A stretch of DNA of 5,008 nucleotides from Lentisphaeria bacterium UBA1829 (GTDB lineage: Bacteria; Verrucomicrobiota; Lentisphaeria; Victivallales; UBA1829). The notes below the pieces were generated by a model, which was not told the DNA's origin, did no database searches, and worked only from the letters and a program-made list of their open reading frames with translations. A program made the translations under genes and the position numbers. The stretch lies in the NCBI GenBank assembly GCA_002338895.1, contig DDJH01000169.1, positions 17,542 to 22,549 on the forward strand, written 5' to 3'. Of this stretch, positions 1-5,008 are shown piece after piece (the stretch's first letter is position 1; the number at the start of each line of letters is the position of its first letter).

Positions 1-675
1 CGGGCGGATCAGATGGAACGGGACGTTGCCGAAGACGGACTGTTTCCAGCGGAATTTTGCGGCGTCGTTCTCCGGTCCCTGATCGGACCATCCCCCCTTC
101 CCGTCACCGGAGACGGGGTCCTGGTATCCCATGTTTGCCACGCCGGAGAGATTCAGCACGGTATCTCCGGTTTCCATCTTCAAACCGCAGTAGCGGATCA
201 CTCCGCAGCCGCCCTGAATCCCGAGAAACAGATTCGCTGCGACAATGTCCTGCGGAATATCGAATGATTTGGAAAGCGTTGTCCAGTCCGCGACTCCTGG
301 GGACATGTAGAGTCCGTAGTACCCGTATTTTCCGTTCGGGAAACGCACGGAGATCATCAGCTTCCCGCCCTGCCACTTCTGATAGACCCTGATATCGCGC
401 CAGACCTCCGCGGACAGTGTCACGCGCCGCCCGGCGATGCCTGCCGGATCCAGCGCCCGGGTGATTCCATACACATGGTTCCGGACGGGCTTCTCCAGCC
501 GGATCTCCAGAACATCCTTCCGCTCTCCCTCCTCGACAAAGCGGACGATCTTCTCCGCTCCCCGGCTCCATCCGTTCAGACCATCCGCTTTTTTCTCCTG
601 CAGCTCCACCGGAATCCCGGCGGCAACCGCTGCGGAGAATCCCGCCAGAAACAGAATCAGACTCTTGCAGTGCAT
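1..675 (-). CDS. Secreted jelly-roll (carbohydrate-binding-like) protein, N-terminal part, runs off the left edge
   Basis: The frame is open for 225 codons from an ATG at 675-673 to the window edge, so the C-terminus is missing. The start is chosen because AAGGA (686-682) lies 6 nt upstream and the first 19 residues form a signal peptide (MHCKSLILFLAGFSAAVAA). Residues about 20-170 look like a beta-sandwich of carbohydrate-binding type, ending in strands like LFLGIQGG and IRYCGLKME. Residues 180-220 begin a second domain with ANMG, GDGKGGWSDQG (190-200) and VFGNVPF. The protein at 3955 has the same order of elements and its motif is offset by only three residues, so the two are paralogs. It is divergent from regulator 1 and has a near-consensus promoter. 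I infer an exported polysaccharide-binding or -degrading protein. No catalytic domain is visible in this part, so the enzyme class is unknown. Confidence 0.9.
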   Translation of the reverse strand, partial: MHCKSLILFLAGFSAAVAAGIPVELQEKKADGLNGWSRGAEKIVRFVEEGERKDVLEIRLEKPVRNHVYGITRALDPAGIAGRRVTLSAEVWRDIRVYQKWQGGKLMISVRFPNGKYGYYGLYMSPGVADWTTLSKSFDIPQDIVAANLFLGIQGGCGVIRYCGLKMETGDTVLNLSGVANMGYQDPVSGDGKGGWSDQGPENDAAKFRWKQSVFGNVPFHLIRP

Positions 676-681
676 GGATCA

Positions 682-686
682 TCCTT
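682..686 (-). promoter_or_regulatory. Ribosome binding site of the left secreted gene
   Basis: AAGGA on the minus strand sits 6 nt before the ATG at 675. It decides the start: another ATG at 682 overlaps this site and opens a different frame that has no signal peptide. Confidence 0.8.
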
Positions 687-693
687 TCAGCAA

Positions 694-713
694 ATTAACA
701 TTTATAGGCATTT
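694..713 (-). promoter_or_regulatory. Putative operator: two 10-bp direct repeats with AAATG
   Basis: Read on the minus strand, AAATGCCTAT (713-704) is followed directly by AAATGTTAAT (703-694). The 20 bp match the regulator 2 repeat (2042-2061) at 17 positions. The site starts 6 bp after the -10 box and covers the expected transcription start, a position typical of a repressor site. That a GntR-type regulator encoded here binds it is inference. Confidence 0.6.
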
Positions 714-719
714 GTTATA

Positions 720-747
720 ATTATACAATATTCTTGATTTTTGTCAA
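720..747 (-). promoter_or_regulatory. Sigma-70-type promoter of the left secreted gene
   Basis: On the minus strand a perfect -35 box TTGACA (747-742) is followed by a 16-bp spacer and a perfect -10 box TATAAT (725-720). The expected transcription start is near 713, giving a leader of about 38 nt. Both hexamers match the consensus, so this should be a strong promoter that probably needs repression. Repeats starting 6 bp after the -10 box (713-694) are the candidate operator. Confidence 0.85.
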
Positions 748-753
748 CCCTCC

Positions 754-800
754 TTTTTTCAAAAAGGGTAAAAAAAATAAAAAATTCAAATAAATCGAGC
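754..800. promoter_or_regulatory. A/T-tract region between the divergent promoters
   Basis: This stretch consists mainly of T-runs and A-runs (T6 at 754-759, A5 at 761-765, A8 at 771-777 region, then further A-rich bases) in otherwise GC-rich DNA. It lies upstream of both -35 boxes (747 on minus, 808 on plus). It could act as an UP element or as bent DNA for either promoter. No coding frame of interest is present. Confidence 0.4.
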
Positions 801-807
801 AGGAAAA

Positions 808-835
808 TTGATATTCTCCAAAAAGGTGATATGGT
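808..835 (+). promoter_or_regulatory. Predicted promoter of regulator 1
   Basis: The -35 box TTGATA (808-813) and the -10 box TATGGT (830-835) are separated by 16 bp. A TG one base before the -10 box (827-828) makes it an extended -10. The expected start is near 842, at the first AAATG repeat. The hexamers are weaker than those of the divergent gene, as is usual for a regulator. The 6-bp distance from -10 to repeat equals that at the divergent promoter, which supports the assignment. Confidence 0.55.
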
Positions 836-841
836 ATTTCG

Positions 842-871
842 AAATGTCGACAAATGAACACAAATGGAAAC
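842..871 (+). promoter_or_regulatory. Putative operator: three 10-bp direct repeats with AAATG
   Basis: AAATG begins at 842, 852 and 862, exactly 10 bp apart, with divergent 5-bp tails (TCGAC, AACAC, GAAAC). The next phase (872) lacks it, but AAATG recurs in phase at 882 and contains the start codon of regulator 1. The same core and period occur downstream of the other two promoters. It would place binding sites on one face of the helix over the transcription start. Function is inferred; an RNA-level role in the leader is an alternative. Confidence 0.55.
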
Positions 872-873
872 AA

Positions 874-878
874 GAGGG
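874..878 (+). promoter_or_regulatory. Ribosome binding site deciding the regulator 1 start
   Basis: GAGGG lies 5 nt before the ATG at 884. The in-frame ATG at 854 has no purine-rich site before it, so 884 is preferred. Confidence 0.65.
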
Positions 879-883
879 AAGAA

Positions 884-1936
884 ATGCCCACGGGGAAAAG
901 CGCGGTTGCGGAATATATGAAAATCCGCAGGCATATTTTGAATCTGACGGCGAAGGCGGGGAACGAGTCCGTGCAGCTTCCGACGGCGCTGGAACTGTCG
1001 AAACAGTTCGGGGTCTGCCGCCAGACGGTGGGCAAAGCGCTGAAGCAGCTTGCGGAGGATCATTATGTGATCGGGAAACCGGGACTGGGGACCTTCACGA
1101 ATCCGCGGAAACAGTTTCGTCCGAACGCGTGGCAGAAGGTGCAGACCATCGGAATCATCGTCGGCGACGGAATGGTCATCGAGCTGGATGAATACCTTGC
1201 CAAACTGGTTGCGGCCTGTCTGGTGGAGGCCTCGATGTTTCCGGCCTATGTGCGGACGATCAATCTGACCTCGGCGAAACCGGAGGATGTTCTCCGGGAA
1301 CTGCGGAGCGAATCGCTGGACGGGCTGATCTGGCAGAATCCGCCGGCGCGCTTTCTTCCGCTTCTGGAACAGCTCCGCAGCGAGATGGCCATTACGGTGA
1401 TCGGATTCCTGGAAGGGAAAACGCTTCATTCGGTCAATTTTGATCTGTGGAGAGTCGGTTATGACGCGGGGAAGGCGCTGCTGAAAGAGGGGAGAAAACA
1501 GATTCTTTTTCTGCGGGATGAACTGCCGTGGAGTCTTTCGGTTGCAGGACTTCGCGAGGCGTTCCGGGAAGCGGGATGCGAACTGAATGAAAAGCTGATT
1601 CTCAAGGGAGAGAATGTGCTCGAAAAGCTCCGACTGATCTTTGAGCTGGGCGTTCCGATTGATGCGCTGTTCAACTCGCTTTACTCCTATGGGAGTCTGG
1701 CGGAGATTGCGAAGCAGTCGGATTACGATCTCTCCCGGACATTCCAGGTCTGCTGGGATTCCACGGCCGGGCATTTCCCGGAGTTTCATGGGCTGGTGTA
1801 TTCGTTTGATTTTGCAACGCTTGCCCGCGAAGCGGTCGCTCTGCTCCGGAATCAGATGGAGAAGAGGGGAAGTTCCGAAAGCAGACTGCTCCCCGTTCCT
1901 CTGACCCCCTTTGCCAAAACCGCTTCCGGCATCTGA
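884..1936 (+). CDS. GntR-type transcriptional regulator with LacI-like sensor domain (regulator 1)
   Basis: This 350-residue cytoplasmic protein should bind DNA in response to a sugar or sugar derivative. Residues 8-73 are a GntR winged helix: VAEYMKIRR, then the helix-turn-helix around LELSKQFGVCRQTVGKAL and the wing LGTFTN. From about residue 86 the chain resembles the periplasmic-binding fold of LacI sensors: a strand (TIGIIVGDG), DGLIW, VNFD with D187, and GKALLKEGRKQILFL. This combination is known from AraR of Bacillus. The arginine that contacts sugar in LacI, three residues before the conserved glycine, is replaced by S219. An ATG at 854 would add ten residues, but 884 has the better ribosome site and aligns exactly with regulator 2. 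Being divergent from the left secreted gene, it probably controls that gene and itself. The effector is unknown. Confidence 0.93.
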   Translation: MPTGKSAVAEYMKIRRHILNLTAKAGNESVQLPTALELSKQFGVCRQTVGKALKQLAEDHYVIGKPGLGTFTNPRKQFRPNAWQKVQTIGIIVGDGMVIELDEYLAKLVAACLVEASMFPAYVRTINLTSAKPEDVLRELRSESLDGLIWQNPPARFLPLLEQLRSEMAITVIGFLEGKTLHSVNFDLWRVGYDAGKALLKEGRKQILFLRDELPWSLSVAGLREAFREAGCELNEKLILKGENVLEKLRLIFELGVPIDALFNSLYSYGSLAEIAKQSDYDLSRTFQVCWDSTAGHFPEFHGLVYSFDFATLAREAVALLRNQMEKRGSSESRLLPVPLTPFAKTASGI

Positions 1937-1946
1937 CGGGAAAGTA

Positions 1947-1968
1947 CCGGAACGAAAAGGTGTTCCGG
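1947..1968 (+). terminator. Hairpin after regulator 1, possible weak terminator
   Basis: CCGGAAC (1947-1953) and GTTCCGG (1962-1968) form a perfect 7-bp stem with an 8-nt loop, 10 nt after the stop codon. The following bases are A-rich, not a T-run, so it is not a standard intrinsic terminator. It may stabilise the 3' end or mark a factor-dependent stop before the next promoter. Confidence 0.3.
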
Positions 1969-2002
1969 AAAGAAAATTCAAAAAAAAGCACCCAATCGGG
2001 GA

Positions 2003-2031
2003 TTGACTTTTTCGGGGTTTTGTGCTATAAT
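2003..2031 (+). promoter_or_regulatory. Sigma-70-type promoter of the regulator 2 operon
   Basis: The -35 box TTGACT (2003-2008, one mismatch) and a perfect -10 box TATAAT (2026-2031) are 17 bp apart. TG at 2023-2024 adds an extended -10. The expected start is near 2038, giving a leader of about 50 nt before the ATG at 2088. It should drive regulator 2, the pseudopilin-like gene and the right secreted protein. Confidence 0.85.
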
Positions 2032-2041
2032 TAAGCAGACG

Positions 2042-2061
2042 AAATGCTAATAAATGCTAAT
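2042..2061 (+). promoter_or_regulatory. Putative operator: perfect tandem 10-bp repeat AAATGCTAAT
   Basis: AAATGCTAAT occurs twice without a gap (2042-2051, 2052-2061), starting 10 bp after the -10 box. It is the cleanest copy of the repeat found after all three promoters here. The position just downstream of the start site fits repression by regulator 2 acting on its own operon, which is an inference. Confidence 0.62.
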
Positions 2062-2087
2062 ATAGACAACCAATTTTGAGTTCAGAA

Positions 2088-3137
2088 ATGAAAAAAGAGA
2101 AGCCTCCGGTTGCGGAATACATGAAGATTCGCCGCTACATGCTGAACTTTGTGGAACAGGCGGGAGAGAAGTCGATTCAGGCGCCGACGATTCTGGAACT
2201 GTCACGGAAGTTCGGGGTGAGCCGTCCGACGGTCAGCAAGGCGATGAAGGCGCTGACGGAAGACGGCTACATCATAGCGCGTCCGCGTCTGGGCAGTTTC
2301 ACGAATCCGTCCCGGAACCAGATGCTCCAGGACGCGCGTTCCAAAGCGGTGATCGGCATACTGGAAGGGGACGGCATGATCGCGCACTATACGTCCTATC
2401 TTGCGCGTCAGCACGCCTATATGATGCTGGAGCTTGCGAACCTTCCGGTGATGATGCACCAGCTCTCCCTGACCTCGCATAAGACGGATGAGATTCTGCG
2501 CGACATTGAAGCGGAAACACTGGATCTCCTGATCTGGATCGGAGCGGAGGAAGCGCATGTTCCGGTCATCGAATCTCTGCGTGCAGGAGGGCTCCGGGTG
2601 CTTCTGTACAATTCCATACTGGACCTTCCCGGCTGCATCCGGATGGACTATGCGGATGCGGGATTCCGGATCGGCAGAAAACTGCTCGCGGAAGGACGAC
2701 GCAATCTGGTCTATCTTCCGGCAGTCGAGCAGCAGACCATTCAGCTGGGCGGATTGAAAAAGGCGTATGGGGAGGCGGGGGTGCCGCTCAATGAAAATTT
2801 CTTTCTCCATTCGATGAACAGCTGTTTCGACGATCTGGAGAAGATGCTTCGTCTTGCGCCGCAGATCGACGCCATCTTCTCCACGGTTCCATCCCATCCG
2901 CTTCTGTTTGAGATTCTGCGGGAAATCCGTCCGGATTACCGGGAGACGATGAGTCTGGTCCTTCCGGACGTCCGGGAGGATTCGCCGGATTTCAACGGGT
3001 ATACCTATCTGTACGCGTTCGAGCAGGCCGCCCGAACCCTCGCGGAGCAGGTGAAGCGGACTCTGGAAGGAGAAACGCTTCCGGAGGAGGTGCTCTCCAT
3101 TCCGCTGGAAATCAAAGAAATTCACTGCAAACCGTAA
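2088..3137 (+). CDS. GntR-type transcriptional regulator with LacI-like sensor domain (regulator 2)
   Basis: This 349-residue paralog of regulator 1 aligns with it without gaps from residue 1 to at least 222. In the winged helix (residues 8-73) about 41 of 66 residues are identical. The recognition helix differs ([12 protein letters not shown] against CRQTVGKALKQL), so DNA targets may be similar but not equal. The LacI-like sensor keeps D187 and the [16 protein letters not shown] segment; the sugar-contacting arginine position holds Q219. The ATG at 2088 is chosen because it matches the regulator 1 start; a TTG at 2076 in the same frame would add four residues. The ribosome site is weak (GAG at 2078-2080). 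The gene leads a probable operon with a pseudopilin-like and a secreted protein, so it is likely their autoregulated, sugar-responsive switch. The effector cannot be read from the sequence. Confidence 0.93.
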   Translation: MKKEKPPVAEYMKIRRYMLNFVEQAGEKSIQAPTILELSRKFGVSRPTVSKAMKALTEDGYIIARPRLGSFTNPSRNQMLQDARSKAVIGILEGDGMIAHYTSYLARQHAYMMLELANLPVMMHQLSLTSHKTDEILRDIEAETLDLLIWIGAEEAHVPVIESLRAGGLRVLLYNSILDLPGCIRMDYADAGFRIGRKLLAEGRRNLVYLPAVEQQTIQLGGLKKAYGEAGVPLNENFFLHSMNSCFDDLEKMLRLAPQIDAIFSTVPSHPLLFEILREIRPDYRETMSLVLPDVREDSPDFNGYTYLYAFEQAARTLAEQVKRTLEGETLPEEVLSIPLEIKEIHCKP

Positions 3138-3143
3138 AACCGG

Positions 3144-3149
3144 AAAGGA
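3144..3149 (+). promoter_or_regulatory. Ribosome binding site of the pseudopilin-like gene
   Basis: AAAGGA lies 7 nt before the ATG at 3157, within the 19-nt gap after the regulator 2 stop codon, so the gene can be translated independently on a shared transcript. Confidence 0.75.
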
Positions 3150-3156
3150 TTTCAAC

Positions 3157-3927
3157 ATGAAAGTTGCCGAACACATACCGGATGCCGGAACAAAGAGAGA
3201 AAAATTTTTTACTTTGATCGAACTTCTGGTTGTAATTGCGATCATAGCGATTCTTGCCGGGATTTTACTTCCGGCGTTGAATTCGGCGCGGGAGAAGGGA
3301 GAGGCGATGTCGTGTCTGAATTCGCTGCGTCAGATCGGCAGCGGGATGATCCAGTACGCCGGGGAGTGGAACGACCGGACGCCGGTTGTTTTCGACAATA
3401 CCACCGATTCGGAAGCCAGATGGTACATGACGGAGGCATTCGTGGCGCTTGTCGGGGCCAAATCGGTCGGACGGGTATCGGGAACGAACTATTTTTTCAT
3501 CTGGGAAAAGAAATATGTCTGTCCGAAAGCGACCAAAACCGGCTGGGGCAGCAACTACCGGAATGTGAACGCCATCTACGGCATGGCCTACTGGGGAACC
3601 AGCCACCAGGAGAACTGCGCCGATACAAGTGAATGGTGCGGCAGACGATATGTCATGCTCAATAAAGTCCGTGTTCCAACGGAAAAAATCATGTTCGACG
3701 AACGGGCGACCGGCGCATACGGCAAAGCGGAACCGAAAACCGGCAGCCAGAACACCCGGGATCCGGCGCTCTACGCCGCGTCGGGGAACGATGCGGCCGG
3801 AGTCGCCTACCGTCATGGGAACGGACAGCTCGCCAGCACGATCTTCTGGGACGGACACGCCGCACTGACAAAAGCCTCCACCATGATGAGCATGAAAGAC
3901 GACTGCTGGCGCCCCTACAAAGATTAA
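3157..3927 (+). CDS. Pseudopilin-like protein (prepilin-type N-terminal methylation domain, DG-type C-terminus)
   Basis: The 256-residue protein starts with a 17-residue polar leader, then FTLIELLVV and a hydrophobic helix to about residue 41, ending in [11 protein letters not shown]. This is the prepilin/pseudopilin signature (as in type II secretion and type IV pili) that anchors the protein in the inner membrane before cleavage. E22 is the conserved glutamate at mature position 5. The residue before the predicted cut is F17, not the usual glycine. The C-terminal part has RH-x11-DGH (H220, D232, G233), resembling the H-x9-DG motif of pseudopilin families abundant in Lentisphaerota and Planctomycetota, but two residues longer. 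It is preceded by regulator 2 (19 bp) and followed by a secreted protein (27 bp). A role in export or surface display of that neighbour is possible but unproven. Confidence 0.9.
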   Translation: MKVAEHIPDAGTKREKFFTLIELLVVIAIIAILAGILLPALNSAREKGEAMSCLNSLRQIGSGMIQYAGEWNDRTPVVFDNTTDSEARWYMTEAFVALVGAKSVGRVSGTNYFFIWEKKYVCPKATKTGWGSNYRNVNAIYGMAYWGTSHQENCADTSEWCGRRYVMLNKVRVPTEKIMFDERATGAYGKAEPKTGSQNTRDPALYAASGNDAAGVAYRHGNGQLASTIFWDGHAALTKASTMMSMKDDCWRPYKD

Positions 3928-3943
3928 TGAAATTTCAGAAAAG

Positions 3944-3949
3944 AAGGAG
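3944..3949 (+). promoter_or_regulatory. Ribosome binding site of the right secreted gene
   Basis: AAGGAG lies 5 nt before the ATG at 3955. It is the strongest ribosome site in the window and fixes the start directly before the signal peptide. Confidence 0.85.
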
Positions 3950-3954
3950 TCTTT

Positions 3955-5008
3955 ATGAATCGATCATTTCCATTTCTTATCGCCGCCTTTCTCCTCTGCA
4001 CCGCAAGCGGAGAGGAGCTGCTGAACCGCTCGTTTCAGACGGAAGAAAGTCTGAAAGACATCACGTCCAAACTTCCCGGCACCCACTCCCTTGTCACGCT
4101 TGAGGACGGGAAAAAAGCGCTCGAGCTCCGAATCCCGGAAACGGCGGAACAGAGGCGGAACGTTCTGTTCTGGCGGGGAAAGGGGAAGGATTTTCAGAAT
4201 CGGAATGTCCGCTTCTCCGCGGAACTGCGTATCGATTTGAAGGCCCCGCGGAAGAAGTGGGATGGCGGTCAGTTCGCCATCTGGGGGGCACGCCCGGACG
4301 GGAAACCCGGAATCTGGGAGGACAGCCAATACATCGGAGTCGGCAAGAAAACCTGGAAGACGTATTCCTTCGAATGTCGTTTCCCGGCCGATCTCCAGTC
4401 GCTTCAGCTGATGATTGGAAGCAACGGAGCGATCGGCAAAGTCTGGGTCCGGAATCTGAAAATCGAGTCGGAGGAGACCTTCCTTCCGCTGGGGGAAGCG
4501 GCGAATATGGGGTTTGCCGACGAAATCGCGGGCGACGGCCGCGGCGGATGGCACGATCAGGGAAGCAATATGGATGCCTCCCGCTTTCCCGTTGCGCAGC
4601 AGACGTTTGCCAATGTCCCGTTCCAGATTGTCGATCCGAAGAAGAACGACGGGAAATCCATTGTCGTGATGGAATGTCCGCGTCTTCCGAACGGGCCGAA
4701 ACAGATTGAGATTCCTCTTTCCGTCCCGGTTTCCGGCCGCTATCTCTATCTGCTCCACTGCTCCGCATGGGGACAGGAAAACGGAAGTGTCGCCGGATGG
4801 ATCGACGTCTGCGGAGGCCGCGGCGGGAAAGTCGAAATTCCGGTTGTCTACGGCAAAGATCTGATCGACTGGTGGGGAGAAAAGGGAGCGGCAAATGCGG
4901 TATCCGGCACGCCGGTCGCGGCCAAAGGCGGAACCGGAAGTGTCTATGTCTCCCGGTTTGAACTTTCGGAGAAGGTTCTTCCGGTTCAGAAGGTCATCTT
5001 CCGGAAAT
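3955..5008 (+). CDS. Secreted jelly-roll (carbohydrate-binding-like) protein, N-terminal part, runs off the right edge
   Basis: The frame is open for 351 codons to the window edge; the C-terminus is missing. Residues 1-18 are a signal peptide (MNRSFPFLIAAFLLCTAS). Residues about 22-172 form a predicted beta-sandwich like carbohydrate-binding modules, with FSAELRIDL, TWKTYSFECRFP and a closing VWVRNLKIE strand. A second domain starts at ANMGF (183-187), has GDGRGGWHDQG (193-203), FANVPFQI (218-225), GRYLYLLHCSAWG and a late DLIDWW. I recall this second module from secreted proteins of Planctomycetota and Lentisphaerota but cannot name a Pfam family. The protein at the left edge has the same layout, for example KWDGG against KWQGG and W-x-T before the F-x-x-P strand. 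The protein is probably exported and binds or acts on a glycan; a catalytic domain may lie beyond the window. It is the last visible gene of the regulator 2 operon. Confidence 0.92.
   Translation, partial: MNRSFPFLIAAFLLCTASGEELLNRSFQTEESLKDITSKLPGTHSLVTLEDGKKALELRIPETAEQRRNVLFWRGKGKDFQNRNVRFSAELRIDLKAPRKKWDGGQFAIWGARPDGKPGIWEDSQYIGVGKKTWKTYSFECRFPADLQSLQLMIGSNGAIGKVWVRNLKIESEETFLPLGEAANMGFADEIAGDGRGGWHDQGSNMDASRFPVAQQTFANVPFQIVDPKKNDGKSIVVMECPRLPNGPKQIEIPLSVPVSGRYLYLLHCSAWGQENGSVAGWIDVCGGRGGKVEIPVVYGKDLIDWWGEKGAANAVSGTPVAAKGGTGSVYVSRFELSEKVLPVQKVIFRK

Noticed and set aside
104..682. A long minus-strand frame of 192 codons starting at the ATG at 682
   Set aside because: It overlaps the secreted gene in another frame, its start overlaps that gene's ribosome site, and its product has no signal peptide or recognisable domain and is rich in Arg, Gly and Ser, as shadow frames of GC-rich genes are.
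691..714. Inverted repeat CAAAT-N14-ATTTG around the left operator
   Set aside because: The arms are only 5 bp, AT-rich, and not conserved at the other two repeat sites, whereas the 10-bp direct repeat is.
747..769. Possible hairpin ACCC...GGGT with T- and A-runs, as a terminator
   Set aside because: The pairing is interrupted, the loop would be very tight, no gene ends here, and the bases overlap the -35 box of the divergent promoter.
695..1981. A 428-codon minus-strand frame opposite regulator 1
   Set aside because: It is antisense to a clearly recognisable regulator, runs through both promoter regions, and its product has no recognisable domain. A similar antisense frame lies opposite regulator 2 (2202-3245).
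3964..4894. Long minus-strand frames opposite the right secreted gene
   Set aside because: They are antisense to a gene with a ribosome site, signal peptide and a paralog in the window, and their products show no domain.
1..5008. CRISPR arrays, tRNA or rRNA genes, transposases or insertion sequence ends
   Set aside because: Looked for by eye and none seen; the only short tandem repeats are the promoter-associated 10-bp units.

Overview
The window looks like a carbohydrate-utilisation locus from a Lentisphaerota-type bacterium (Victivallis-like; phylum inferred from gene content, no marker gene is present). The clues are a pseudopilin-like protein with the FTLIELLVV signature, GntR-type regulators carrying a LacI-like sensor, and large secreted jelly-roll proteins of a kind I recall from Lentisphaerota and Planctomycetota. 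Coding DNA is GC-rich, while the promoter regions are strongly AT-rich.

Layout. Positions 1-675 (minus strand) hold the N-terminal 225 codons of a secreted beta-sandwich protein that leaves the window at the left edge. A 208-bp AT-rich divergent control region follows (676-883). Regulator 1 (884-1936, plus) reads away from it. After a 151-bp gap with its own promoter (1937-2087) comes regulator 2 (2088-3137), then a pseudopilin-like gene (3157-3927) and a second secreted protein (3955 to the right edge). The last three genes are 19 and 27 bp apart, each of the latter two with a clear ribosome binding site, and probably form one operon.

The window therefore holds two copies of a regulator plus secreted-protein cassette. 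The two regulators are paralogs that align without a gap over most of their length. The two secreted proteins are paralogs with the same architecture: signal peptide, jelly-roll domain of about 150 residues, then a domain with the GDGxGGWxDQG motif. One cassette is divergent; the other is co-directional and has gained a pseudopilin gene.

The most interesting signal is outside the genes. All three promoters are followed by direct repeats starting AAATG and spaced exactly 10 bp, beginning 6-10 bp after the -10 box: two units before the left secreted gene, three before regulator 1 (plus a fourth AAATG in phase at the start codon), and two perfect units before regulator 2. I infer that these are the operators of the two regulators, with autoregulation and possible cross-talk.
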